From Agrocybe praecox (Eukaryota; Basidiomycota; Agaricomycetes; Agaricales; Agrocybaceae): 64,000 nucleotides of DNA. Shown here in pieces: positions 11,843-22,702 of the stretch (its first letter is position 1; each line of letters begins with the position of its first letter). Below the pieces are notes generated by a model. That model made no database searches and was not told where the DNA came from. It saw nothing but the letters and a program-made list of their open reading frames with translations. The position numbers and the translations under genes were made by a program. Where the stretch lies: NCBI GenBank assembly GCA_964017145.1, contig OZ024843.1:797001-861000 (forward strand). Direction: 5' to 3'.

Positions 11843-12440
11843 TTACCGACGTTGGCTTCTCACGCCTTTATAAAATAAATAAAAAAGACAAGAGCGGAAG
11901 AATGTGTTGAAAAAAATATCAAGTCTACAAAGTTTACGCGTGAGTCGCGATTTGTATAGGAATCGTCAAACTTTACATAGCTGCCAGTAAAAATAAAAAT
12001 GCTCTGAATTGTTTCACATTGATGGAATGGCTTGCATCTAATATGAGAGGCTAAAGAATACGGCAAGCGCTCCAAAAGAGCGATGCAGGTTAGCAATGCA
12101 ACACGCTATTCGCACGTCTAAAAATAGATTTGCACCGTGACTCATCGAGCTGCACTGAATTGTGAAGAAAAGAATACGTTCCGGTTCAAAGTTCAAAGCT
12201 CAAAACAATTTTATCAAAACTGTCTGTGTAATACAGAGAGCTTAGAATTATAAGTAAGTACTCAAAAACACGTAATGGTAAAAATCATAATGGCACAGTA
12301 AGGTATGGTATAGATCTTTAAATCGTGGTAAATAATGATAATTGGGTATTGGCATTGTGATGAGGCGGCCAAGCCAGTTGTTGAGCCGGTCGAAATTGAA
12401 TGTAAGATGTGTTTTGGCTGGTAGAAGATGATTCCGTTGC
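11843..12440. repeat. duplicated spacer, truncated at 12440
   Basis: This 3' flank repeats sequence found at 16220-16860 and 22720-23450. In copies B and C it leads into the 3' end of the minus-strand hydrolase. Here the homology stops near 12440 and runs directly into a broken Vps62-like gene, so the hydrolase part of copy A is missing. Confidence 0.75.
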
Positions 12441-12533
12441 TCAGTCGACAAAAACGGTGTAATACCTGGTCACCCTCATGTATGTGCCTCTCACTGCAGA
12501 ACTCTGATTTGATCTCTGGTCTTGCGTTGATCC

Positions 12534-12921
12534 TATTTGCAGACAGCTATCCTCGTCAAGGCAGTGAAGCTCGAGGCTCTCTGCGACATCGTTGACTGGT
12601 AGCCCATTTTCACCTGGAGCGGGATTACGGAAAAGCCCAACTACGTCTGCGGCGGTGATCCTTTCGTTACGGGTACCAGGAAGCCAAACGCAACCCAGAC
12701 TCAAGGACTCAAGGCCATTCGTAAGGACCTCATCGAGGAGATGACTCCAAACCGCTTCATCATTTGTGAGGAATTTGGGTCCCTGACCCTCTACCTCTGG
12801 GAAATAGAAGAAGTTAGAACACATCGACGCTTTCCACTTGGCCACGGGTGCCTTCATTTCTAACGACAAGGAAAGGAAAGTTGGACTCAACCTCCCGGTT
12901 TTCAACTTCGATGGAAATTGA
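12534..12921 (+). pseudogene. 3' part of a divergent Vps62-like gene
   Basis: Translation resembles exon 3 of the Vps62-like genes: ALCDIVDW, PIFTWSGIT, YVCGGDPFVTG, GLKAIRKDLIEE, then after a frame change ATGAFISNDKE and LPVFNFDGN with a TGA at 12919-12921. An in-frame TAG follows DIVDW at 12600-12602 and at least one frameshift lies near 12810. It has no exon 1 here. Its missing 5' part is found inverted at about 20000-20295, sharing the intron-2 region (12434-12540). Confidence 0.75.
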
Positions 12922-13067
12922 ACATTCCGGTACTATTTTACCTTTTCTTTCCGTCTCGCAGTCACATCTAGTCTTGTCTCGTTCCAGGTCATGTCCGAAC
13001 CAATTGAGCACCTGCCCACAGAAGAAAAATTCAATAATAGTAATATAACTACCATATAATCCAGAAA

Positions 13068-13757
13068 AAAAGGATCCTCGTTCTCTATTGCCATGTGGCG
13101 TGCACTCTTGGTTGATTACAAATTATGCCTTCGCTGTCGTATACAATTTTTAATGAAAATTTGCCTTTACGTTCGGAATTGAGCCATTTGGTGTCCTTGA
13201 TGTCAGATTGCGAAGTGACTATTACCACGACAAAGACAATTATTTGTTCCCGAGGAATCACACCTGGGCGCTACTTGTTAGATGATAGTGGTACGTCTAC
13301 CACTAGTATCCGGGTCTATTATTCGCCTTCCGTGTAGCGCTTGGATGTGTGACACGATGGTCGTTGACATTAAACCGTCATGCATGCAGTGTAGTAGTGG
13401 CCGATCACTGTAGTGAAATTGCAGACGTCAGTGTGTAATAAGATGGATGATCTCTGAACGGATATATTAATGGGGCTATCGACGTCTCATTCCTGTACAT
13501 AAAAACACGTAGTATTCGCATTGAACACCAATGTTGACGCTAATGACTCCTAACGTTCTACATTTGATGAAATATTTCGTTCGTAACGTAGAGAGCGGCC
13601 GCAAGACGGGTGATGAGAAGGGAGGGCTGACTGAGCCAGAGCCGGTGATTCGGCAAACTGGATGCCGATAGCGCGCGACGCGGCACCAACGCGCGTGCGC
13701 AATATTAGAGCACGTGGCGTTCGAAGAGAATGTCGTGAGAAATGCAGAACAATATGT
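13068..13757. repeat. long inverted repeat, left arm (flanking copy B)
   Basis: This segment is the reverse complement of 18290-18980 and also related to 25400-27178 (interrupted there). It represents the upstream region of the hydrolase gene, ending at 13757 with the first few hydrolase codons in + orientation and then fusing into the kinase-B fragment. Shared landmarks include GCGGCCGC-type sequence near 13596 and CGACGTCTCATTC near 13480. Confidence 0.85.
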
Positions 13758-14640
13758 TTGACTCGCTCGACTAATCTACGAGCCTTCACAACCACTGTAC
13801 GCTGGTGATAAAGTAGTCGTGACTATCTGGTACCGCGCACCAGAGTTGCTGTTGGGTGCGAAACATTACACTACGGCTATCAATTGCTGGGCAGCAGGCT
13901 GTGTGATGGCAGAGTTGATCAGCCTGCAACCTATATTCAAAGGGGACGAAGCTAAATTAGACTCAAAGAAAACCATGCCTTTTTAACGGGATCAGATAAT
14001 CAAGATATTTGAGGTTCTAGGTACACTGGATGGTCGGTCGTTATTGTTTTATTTTGTTTGGATTTCGTTCAGGGTTCTCTGTTAGAGAAATTTTGGCTTG
14101 GCGTCGTGAACATGCCCGAATACCAGAATATGTCACGTCTTGACTAGTATGTAGTACCTATAAATTTATGTGGTCTTCGACACTCACCGGATCTGCCTTT
14201 AGCTTCCCTGACCAACTTACGCAATGGTGCATACAAAGAATACGTAGAGATGCCTTGGTAGATGTGAACGAACCTACTAGCAAAACTATTTATATACGAT
14301 CCAGACACCAAGCTTACGGCCAAATACGCGTTGCAGCACAAGTGGTTTCAGACGGATATTAGGCCAACCAAAAAGTAAGGAATGTTTTTACACGTTTACC
14401 TTTATCATCGTCATGATTGGCTTACACTTATGTGTAGTGCATTTGAACATGCTTCTCCTAAAGATGTCGCCCCTGTGAGAAAAATCTCACAAGATGATGA
14501 TGCTCCTTCGATGACGCCTGTTGTGCGGAATCACTCGCAACATGGAAGTCGTGAAGTCCTGTAGTCCTACTCGAGTGGGAGTGGGGTCAGCTACGACGTC
14601 AAGTCTTTGGATGGATCGAATAAGAAAAGGGTAACATACT
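13757..14640 (+). pseudogene. CDK8-like kinase copy B, 5'-truncated and mutated
   Basis: Homology with CDK8-A starts abruptly inside the kinase domain, just after the DLG motif (LARLIYEP), so the ATP-binding lobe and the catalytic loop are missing. The rest matches copy A closely but carries an in-frame TAA at 13984-13986 where A has a CAA, a one-base insertion near 14268, and a premature TAG ending the tail after GSREVL. No functional kinase can be made. The 5' junction is fused to inverted hydrolase upstream sequence. Confidence 0.9.
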
Positions 14641-15483
14641 AATTAAGATTGTGATACATGTGCATGAAATTTGGCGGAACGACTCAAAACCATGAGCATC
14701 GTAGTTTTTTTGATCCATCCTAGAAAGAGCAAATTCCGCATATCGGAAAAATGGATAACCAACTATTTTTGACCGCTTTCATTGACCATCAAAAAGCCAA
14801 CGTTGCTGGATAGCTATACATAGGACGAAAGACTGTAGGAGCACTCAGCGGAGTAAGCAGTCGTTTCATGACTGACTTCACATAGGTCAAACTTTCGTAT
14901 GAATGGTGTGATCATCGATGATTAATATCTTGAAGTGAATCGGCCCCTAAATATTTCGTAAAGTTTTTAGCTCCTCTTCAGAGCTTCAAGCTTCAAGCCA
15001 CAGCAAAAGGTGACTGAGTATCCGACTTGAGTTAAGTTATGCAAATTAACTCTGATTCTTCTGAACGCTTGAGATGCTTGGAAAATATGAGCGATTGAGA
15101 ATAACGGGGGTATTTCTTTGGCCTTCGCTTCTATATTCGGACATCATTCCGGTAACAAATCTTATGTTTGGGAAACATACCAATTTTATGTTTACCAATG
15201 TATCTCACCCGAAATGAGTTAACCCATACTTGAAAGAACATGAAGGTTACACGGGACGATATCAGGTGAGAACCTCTCACAAAGTTTGCCGTGCTTCTCT
15301 TACTTCGGCAAGGGAGAGAAGTCCCTCTCCGCAGACCATTTTCGGACGATATGACGCACACAAGGTAAACATAAGTACCCTAAAAACGAGCGGAAATCCG
15401 TATATAAGGCCTCCCCCGACTGCGTTTTCGATTAACAGAACCAGTGAATTCCCTGCATATCACTTCTACATATATTTGTAACT
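14641..15483. other. spacer and promoter of Vps62-like copy B
   Basis: Conserved with 10059-11099 and 20975-21962 but more diverged. It contains a degenerate version of the ATCATCGATGAT palindrome near 14911 and the conserved TATA box at 15401. No gene. Confidence 0.6.
15401..15408 (+). promoter_or_regulatory. TATA box of Vps62-like copy B
   Basis: TATATAAG, 83 bases before the start codon, in a block shared with copies A and C. Confidence 0.7.
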
Positions 15484-16160
15484 ATGTCCAGACAGCTCGA
15501 CTTCAAGAAAGTCCAATTTGATGTTCTCTTGGGAAATTTTCAAAACCTCCACGTATTTAAGCCGACCCGTAAGTGTACTCAATCCATGGTGTCTCGCTGA
15601 TGTTATGTATATACCAAACAAATATTTCCCTGCTGTATCAGTGCCAGAGGGCTGGAACTACCTTGGCCCCGTTGCAGTTGACATTGATCAGCCCGGGTCC
15701 GAGGGACAGGTTTGCACAAATCTCTTCACATAAATCCAGAGGAAGCTTACTATCTCGTTCTTAGAATGGACTTATTGTACGGGCAGAAGATCAGTCTGCC
15801 CTTGGTGATATAATCGACTGGAAGCCTGTCTTTATTGACATTGAAGGCCGCCAATTCTCCACCTGGCGCGGGGTCCCCGCCAACCCTACTCTTTACGTTC
15901 CGGGAGGTGATATTCTCGTCAAGGGTGTCGAGAAGCCGACCCCGGAGCAGACTGCTGGCATCAAAGCTATCCGTATCGACCTCATCGGTGAACGGGTACC
16001 GAACAACCTCATCATCGAAATACGTCTTCCCAAGGCAATCGTGACGTTCTGGAACATCCTTGGCCTTGATCGTCTTCATGTTAATACGGGCGCTTTTGCG
16101 TCTACTGGACAAGAGAGCCCAGTCGGTCTGACGATCCCAGCGATTCTCTTTAATGCTTGA
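15484..16160 (+). CDS. Vps62/DUF946-like protein, module copy B
   Basis: Same three-exon layout as copy A: MSRQLDFKKVQFDVLLG, PEGWNYLGPVAVDIDQ, NGLIVRAEDQSALGDIIDW, FSTWRGVPANP, YVPGGDILVKG, GIKAIRIDLIGE, NTGAFASTG and AILFNA. In this copy the terminal donor G is changed, so TGA at 16158-16160 is read directly and no terminal intron is needed. Exons 1 and 2 differ from copy A at several residues, while the first part of exon 3 is nearly identical, suggesting recent conversion. The frame is intact. Function is unknown, and the family assignment is by pattern only. Confidence 0.75.
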
Positions 16161-17155
16161 TATGTTGAGTTTGGTTCTGAGTCAGTCAAGGTGCCTTTTT
16201 TCTAACGCTTGGTATTATCACAGATTACCGACGTTGGTTTCTCGCGCTTTCATAAAATAAATGAAAAATGGCAGGAACAGAACGATGTGTTGAAAAAGTA
16301 TCAAGTCTACAAAGTTTACGCGTAAATCACCATTTGTATAGGAATCGTCAAACTTTATATAGTTGCCAATAAAAATAAAAAATGCTTTGAATTGTTTCAC
16401 ATTGATAGCGCTCCAAAAGAGCGACGAGGTTAGCAATGATAGCCAGGCAGTGAATCAGAAAAAGGATACGTTCCGGTTCAACGTCCAACACTCAATTATC
16501 AAAACTGTCTGGGTGATACATAGAACAGATTTATAAATAAGTATTCAAGCACGACAAGCCCAGTTTCCTTGAAAATTAACGCGCCAAAAACGATACGAGG
16601 ATCAACCGCTCGGAACAAAACAAAACCGCAATGCATTACAACACAACATAACAGAAAAAAAGTACTTGATAGTGGTCAGGTAATACAACAAACGCAAACA
16701 CAAAACGAGAGAAATCGTAATGGTAAAAATCATAATGGCACAGTAAGATACGGTATAGGTCTTTAAATCGTGGTAAATAATGATAATTGAATATTGGAAT
16801 CGCGATGGGGCAGTCAAGCCAGTTGTTGACCCAGTCGAAATTGAATGTAAGGCATATTCTGGCTGGCAATGAAGGATGATGCCGAAGGGACGCCATCGTA
16901 AAGCGAGAGAATGAATTATGCGTGTCAAGCATCGAGGACGTGTGTATCTGGAGAATGAGGATGTTGGGGACATCCAGCGCGGGATTATGGCGAAGATGGT
17001 ATATCGGACTGTGGTTGAATTGTTCCTTCCAAAAGAGAAGAGCCAAAAAGTGAAATGATGTATAGTCCAAGACGTCCATCCAGTCGGACAAGAGAGAAAA
17101 TTACTGCCCGAAGAATTAAGCTGGTAGTGGTCAAATGACCAAATCGGTGGATTGA
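16161..17155. other. duplicated spacer downstream of copies of Vps62-like and hydrolase
   Basis: Convergent 3' flanks of Vps62-like B (+) and hydrolase B (-), repeated at 22703-23738. Several frames are open on both strands, but they are not conserved in frame between the two copies, so I read it as non-coding. Confidence 0.55.
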
Positions 17156-18296
17156 TCATGATAGCTTTTTCCAAGAAGAGCCGTCTAGTAGATCAAGAAG
17201 GGCTTCAGAAACCTCCGTTCCATGACTGAGGCTGAGATCATGTCCGGCACCATCAACAATGGTGAGTTTCTTCTTTGCGCTCCGAGGAAGTAGTTGGCTG
17301 ATTTGAGACGCATATTTGGGTGGAACTGTAAGATCCTTTGTGCCCTGTCGCGAGAATGAATTTAGAACGGAGACTGGCGTACAGAACTCGGTAAAATAAC
17401 TCACATGGAGAATCAAAACTCTCTTCCCTTCAAAGCCCGGTGATCGAAAAGATGCTATTTCCCCATGTATCGGTCCGTCCCGCAAGGATGAAGAAAGAGC
17501 GTTGTTGTACCCGGGTAAATGTGCCGATTGGATGCGCACAATCTGGAGCAGTCGTCAGCAAGCCTGAGTAACAGATAAAGGAGGATAAGTCATTCGTACA
17601 TCAAGAATGGGGTTGCTCTATTGGCCTTTTCCCATCTCAGATATTGCATAAGTAGAGCAAGCTGCGTCGTGTAAAGATTGGTATTATACGTCGTGAGGGG
17701 TGCATCCGAGTATCCTCTTCCATACAGATCTGATTAAGAGGTCTAAGAGTCTGAGTTTCGGGCAAACACTCGTATCACGCACCGTAAAGCAAAACACGAT
17801 AGCCACGCGCAGCCAATGTGGGGGGTATTTCCTTCCAGATGACTGCAGGCATTGATAGCCCGTGTATTAAAGCAACCTAGACAGCTATGAGCACCCTCAT
17901 AACAAAGCACCCCGAACCATCTCAGCAGCACACTCACCTTTTTCCCATTCTCTGGTCTCATGAGCCAGTATCGAACCTAGAGGTATATGAACACGTTAAT
18001 GTGACCCCAATTCATCTCACCTCCAGCACCTTTCCACCGGGTAATGGAGCGTATCCACCTCCTGGATAGAAATCTTCAGGATAAATTGACCACGAGTTCG
18101 CAGTAAGCGGTAGGCTGGCCGAAGACGGATGAATGAAGGCTGGTGCTGGTGGACTTGGGAAGGCCGCCATGAAGTAGGCCATTAGCGGCGGCGGCGGGAG
18201 GACTAGGAGGGGCAGAGTCAGACATTGGTATGGACTCGTGGCGACCATGGCGGTAAGGAGGAAAGAAGGCCAAACATATTGTTCTGGAATCTGCAT
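17156..18296 (-). pseudogene. alpha/beta-hydrolase copy B, internal deletion removes the nucleophile
   Basis: N-terminal exons match copy C (hydrophobic leader, WSIYPEDFYPGGGYAPLPGG, VRYWLM, VVLIHGLSMPAVIWKE) and the C-terminal exon is complete (GTKDLTVPPKYASQ, VDGAGHDLSLSHG, ending SSWKKLS). The middle is missing: at about 17610 the sequence jumps from the KAN codons to intron sequence that in copy C lies 525 bp further on. The GVSMGG nucleophile elbow and the following two exons are lost, and the reading frame ends soon after. It therefore cannot be catalytic. Confidence 0.85.
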
Positions 18297-18980
18297 TTCT
18301 CACAACATTCTCTTCGAACGCCACGTGCTCTAATATTATTTAAATTTTGCACGCGCGCGTTGGTGCCGCGTCGCGCGGTATCGGCATCCACTTTGCCGAA
18401 TCACTGGCCCTGGTTCAGTCAGCCCTCCCCTGTCATTACCCATCTTGCGGCCGCTCTCTACGTTACGAACGAAACATTTCAAAGGAAATACTGTTTATGT
18501 GAGTAGAAAACTATTTTCTTCAATACTCAAGCATCAAATGTGGAACGTTAGGAGTCATTAGCGTCAACATTGGTGTTCAATACGAATACTACGTGTTTTT
18601 ATGTAAAAGAATGAGACGTCGATAGCCCCATTAATATACCCGTTCAGAGATCATTTATCTTATTACACACCGACGTCTGCAATTTCACCACAGTGATCGG
18701 CCACTACTACACTGCATGCATGACGGTTTGATGTCAACGACCATCCATCCAGGCGCTACACGGTAGGCGAATAATAGACCCGGATACTAGTGGTAGATGT
18801 ACCACTATCATCTAACAAGTAGCGCCCAGGTGTGATTCCTCGGGAACAAATAATTGTCTTTGACGTGATAATAGTCACTTCGCAATCTGACATCAAGGAC
18901 ACCAAATGGCTCAATTCCGAACGTAAAGGCAAATTTTCATTAAAAATTGTATACGACGAAGAAGGCATAATTTGTAATCT
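18290..18980. repeat. long inverted repeat, right arm
   Basis: Reverse complement of 13068-13757. It is the hydrolase-B upstream region. Homology ends at about 18980, where a transposon-like element begins. Confidence 0.85.
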
Positions 18981-19958
18981 ATGGCAGTCATTTAGAGGAA
19001 GCATTCCCGCGCACCGCTCATTGGGATTTTTACCCTTACCGCGCAATGTTTGAGTCAAATTAGGTCTAAATATGGTTAAGTCCAAATTTTCCCTGAACGT
19101 GTGCGCGGACAGGAAAGTTGCGCGATTTTGGGTAAATCGCGCGACTTTTTTAAATTTATGTGGAGTCATATGCGCGGGTATTTGGATCAGCGCGCGCAAT
19201 TATCTTGCGAATTGCGCGCAACACTTTTGTGTGAGCGCGCACTTTTCTTAGCGCGCACTTAATGTGTGTCTGCGTGTGCCGGTCTGCCGAAAGTTGAGTC
19301 TCGCACCTCGGCACTTCCAAGGCACTCCGTGGCGTCAGATTTTTTATTCTTCCTTACGGATGAGTTGGAATTTCGGGTATATTCTTGGCTTTATATCGCA
19401 TAAATTATAACCCGCAAGTATCTTACCNNNNNNNNNNNNNNNNNNNNNNNNNNNNNNNNNNNNNNNNNNNNNNNNNNNNNNNNNNNNNNNNNNNNNNNNN
19501 NNNNNNNNNNNNNNNNNNNNNNNNNNNNNNNNNNNNNNNNNNNNNNNNNNNNNNNNNNNNNNNNNNNNNNNNNNNNNNNNNNNNNNNNNNNNNNNNNNNN
19601 NNNNNNNNNNNNNNNNNNNNNNNNNNNGTCCGCGCACACGTTCAGGGAAAATTTGAACTTATATAATATAAGACTTAAAAATGGCCTAAAGTTGCGCGGA
19701 AAAGACAAAAATCTCAATGAGCGTGCGCAGGAATTTTTACCCTAAATGACCGCCATACCAACAATAAAGGTGCGCAGAAAAAAATAAATTGCGGGCCAAC
19801 CAAAAAACGCGCGCAACTTTTTTCCCGCGCACATAAAAGAAAATAATTTGACTTAGACGATATAAGACTTCAAAATGTCCCAAAATTGCGCGGAAAAGGT
19901 AAAAAGCGCGCGGGGAATTTTTACCCCAAATGACCGCCATACCTAAATGACCTCCATA
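18980..19958. mobile_element. non-autonomous DNA-transposon-like element with CGCG-rich body
   Basis: Left end reads TATGGCAGTCATTTAG; the right end read in reverse is TATGGCGGTCATTTGG or TATGGAGGTCATTTAG. These form degenerate terminal inverted repeats. The body is rich in GCGCGC-AA/TT motifs, repeats the TGACCGCCATACC box at 19748-19760 and 19930-19942, and contains inverted copies of a CGTGTGCGCGGAC box around the assembly gap. It interrupts homology to the inverted repeat at 13113. No transposase frame is visible, and the family is not assigned. Confidence 0.65.
19428..19627. other. assembly gap of 200 N
   Basis: Exactly 200 undetermined bases. The real length is unknown. The gap is flanked by a perfect inverted repeat of 27 bases, which suggests a hairpin or collapsed repeat that could not be assembled. 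Confidence 0.99.
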
Positions 19959-19999
19959 CATACTCGCTCGTCTCACTCGCGCTCGCGCTAAAAGATGTG

Positions 20000-20295
20000 T
20001 GCCCCTTCGACGAGCATACCGGTCTGCAAATAGGATCAACGTAAGACCAGAGATCAAATCAGAGTTCTGCAGTGAGAGGCACATACATGAGGGTGACCAG
20101 GTATTACATCGTTTCTGTCGACCGCGCAAGGGCCAAGATAGAACCAACCTTAGGTCACTGGAAAGAAGAGCGCTCAGCCATGACCGAACAGTACAGCACA
20201 AAAACCGACGTACAGGTTGGCTTGAACACTTTGAGATCGCCAAAGGCACCAATGATTTGGTCAAAGTCGAACGGCTTGAAGGGGATTGTAGCCAT
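20000..20295 (-). pseudogene. 5' part of a divergent Vps62-like gene
   Basis: On the minus strand an ATG at 20295 gives MATIPFKPFDFDQ and FGDLKVFKPT, the equivalent of exon 1 in the intact copies (FRNLQVFKPT). After an intron with GT near 20212, the next block gives GWFYLGPCAVDRND, matching exon 2 but in a shifted frame. It continues through intron 2 and a few residues of exon 3 (GMLVEGA) before homology ends. The 99 bases at 20027-20125 are the inverse of 12434-12540, where the 3' half of the same gene is found. Confidence 0.75.
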
Positions 20296-20359
20296 GGCGA
20301 GTTTGTTATGAGTCGAATGTAGAGCTCGCTGTGAATATCTCACTGAATAATAGACACCC

Positions 20360-20974
20360 GATGGTCACTGGTCAGTCATTATTGTATTATTTTGTTGGGA
20401 ATTTGTCAATGATTCTTGGTTCTCAGTTAGAGAAATTTTGGCCTGGCGTCGTGAACATGCCCGAATACCAGAATATGTCGCGTCTTGACTAGTATGTAGT
20501 ACCTATAAATTTATGTCCTCGACATTCACAGAATCTGCCTTTAGCTTCCCTGACCAACTTACGCAATGGTGCATACAAAGAATACGTAGGGATGTCATGG
20601 CAGAAGTGAACGACCTACTAGCAAAGCTATTTATATACGATCCAGAGACCAGGCTTACGGCCAAGGACGCATTGCAACACAAGTGGTTTCAGACGAGTAT
20701 TAGGCTAATTAAAAAGTAAGGAATGTTTTTTTCACACATATCGCTTTATCACCATCATGATTGGCTTACACTTATATGCAGAGCGTTTGAACATGCTTCT
20801 CCGAAAGATGTCGCCCTTGCGAGAAGGATCTCACAAGATGATGCTCCTTCGATAATGCCGGTATTGCAGAATCATTCGCAACATGGAAGTCGTGGAGTCC
20901 TGCAGTCCCACTCGAGTGGGAGTGGGGTCAGCTACGATGTCAATTCTTTGGATGGATCGAATAAGAAAGGGTAA
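20360..20974 (+). pseudogene. CDK8-like kinase copy C, 3' fragment only
   Basis: Homology to CDK8-A begins at the intron after [10 protein letters not shown] and covers the last three exons: [17 protein letters not shown], the [14 protein letters not shown] segment, and the tail [11 protein letters not shown] through SLDGSNKKG. The whole catalytic core is absent. It is joined on its left to the start of a broken Vps62-like gene in the opposite direction. The remaining exons contain no stop, so truncation rather than mutation killed it. Confidence 0.85.
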
Positions 20975-21962
20975 TAAAAAAACACTGATTAAGACATGAG
21001 GTGTTTGAGTTCGGGTGCTTCTGACTAGTATCTTGAAAAACGAGCGTTGTTTCTTGTCTTTTCAAACTCGGTACTGCGGTAGGCAATACATGTGTATGAA
21101 ATTTCACGGAACGACCCAAAACCATGAGCATCTTAGATAGTTAATCCATTTTAGAAAGAGTAAATTCCACATCGGAAAAGGAGATTACCTACCCTTTTTG
21201 GCCACTTTCTTTGACCGTCGAGAAACCAACGTACTGGGTAGTTATGTATGTGACGAAGGAATGTAGGAGCCGAATAACCAATCGTGTCATGACATAGATT
21301 AAAATTTCTGGGTGGCGTGATCATCGATCATCGATGATCAAGTGAATCTGCCCTTAAATATTTCGTATGATTTTAGCTCCATTTCAAGTCTTCAAGCCTC
21401 AGCAAAAAGTGACTGATTTATGCAAAATAACCCCGATTCTCCTGAACGCTCGAGATGCTGCCGTCGACATTGGGAAATATAAGTGATTGAAGAATAACGG
21501 ATGTATTTTTTTGGCCCGCGCTTCTCTTCGCTCCAGTGTAGCACTCCAGTTATATTCGGACATTCCCGTGACAGAACTTTATGATTGGGGGAGAACCCAG
21601 ATTTTTATCTACCAATGGACCTCACTCGAATTGAGTCAACCTACACTTCTCTAGAGAAAGAACGACCAGAAGGCGTGCCAGGTGTAGTTAATAAATGAAG
21701 ATTACACGAGAAGATATCAGGTGAGAACCTCCGAGTCATAGAGTTTGCCGTGCTTCTCTTACTTCGGCAAGGGAGATAAGTCTCTCTCAGCAGACCATTT
21801 TCATTACAAAAAATGACGATATTCGGCGCACGAGATAAGCATTAGTACCCTAAAAATGAGCTGAAATCCGTATATAAGGTCCCCCAAGCTGCGTTTTCGA
21901 TTAACAGAACCAGTGAATTCCTTGCATATCATTGTTCGTCACTTTGACATATATCTACAACT
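20975..21962. other. spacer and promoter of Vps62-like copy C
   Basis: Same layout as 10059-11099 but with a single copy of the promoter unit that is doubled in A. It contains the ATCATCGATCATCGATGAT palindrome near 21319-21339 and the TATA box at 21871. No gene. Confidence 0.6.
21871..21878 (+). promoter_or_regulatory. TATA box of Vps62-like copy C
   Basis: TATATAAG, 92 bases before the ATG, in the conserved promoter block. Confidence 0.7.
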
Positions 21963-22702
21963 ATGTCCCAGCAGCTCAACTACAAAGAAGTCCAATTTGA
22001 AGTTCTCTTAGGCCAATTCCAAAACCTCCAGGTATTCAAGCCGACCCGTAAGTGTACTCAGTCTACGGCGTCTCGTTGATGCTATGTATATACTAAACAA
22101 ATATTGTCTTTGTGTATAAGTGCCAGAGGGCTGGAACTACCTTGGCCCCGTTGCGGTTAACATCGATCAGCCCAGGCCCGGGGCACAGGTATGCATAAAT
22201 TCTTTCACATAAATTCAGAGGGAGCTCACTATCTTGTTCTTAGAATGGACTTATCGTACGGGCAGAAGAGCAGTCTGCCCTTGGTGATATAATCGACTGG
22301 AAGCCTGTCTTTATTGACATTGAAGGCGCCAAATTTTCCACCTGGCGCGGGGTCCCTGCCGACCCTACCCAATACGTTTCGGGAGGCGATATTCTCGTCA
22401 CGGGTATTGAGAAGCCTACCCCGGAGCAGACTGCTGGCATCAAGGCTATTCGTGTCGACCTCATCGGTGAACGCGAACCACACAACCTCATCTTCAAAAT
22501 AAATATTCCCTTCGCAGTCATGACACTCTGGAACATCCTTGCTATTGATCGCCTTCATGTTAGTACGGGCGCGTTTGCGTCTACTGCACAAGAGAGCCCA
22601 GTCGATCTGAAGCTCCCTGTGATTCGCTTCAATGCTTGGTATGTTCGGGTTGGTTCTGAGTCGGTTAAGGGACCTTTTTCTAACGCTTGACATCATCACA
22701 GA
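21963..22702 (+). CDS. Vps62/DUF946-like protein, module copy C
   Basis: Three-exon gene like copies A and B: MSQQLNYKEVQFEVLLG, PEGWNYLGPVAVNIDQ, NGLIVRAEEQSALGDIIDW, KFSTWRGVPADP, YVSGGDILVTG, GIKAIRVDLIGE, VSTGAFASTAQ and VIRFNA. It is the most diverged of the three module copies in the second half (INIPFAVMTLWNI against IRLPKAIATFWDI in A), yet the frame is intact. As in A, the stop TGA is assembled by splicing (22637-22638 plus 22702). If that intron is retained, the frame ends at a TGA at 22688-22690. Function unknown. Confidence 0.75.

Noticed and set aside
16602..17174. 190-codon minus-strand frame downstream of hydrolase B
   Set aside because: The corresponding frame in copy C is shifted part way. 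It runs out of the hydrolase end in a different frame, so it is a shadow in a conserved spacer.
19344..19717. Open frames of 93-108 codons at 19.4-19.7 kb
   Set aside because: They consist mostly of the 200 N of the assembly gap.
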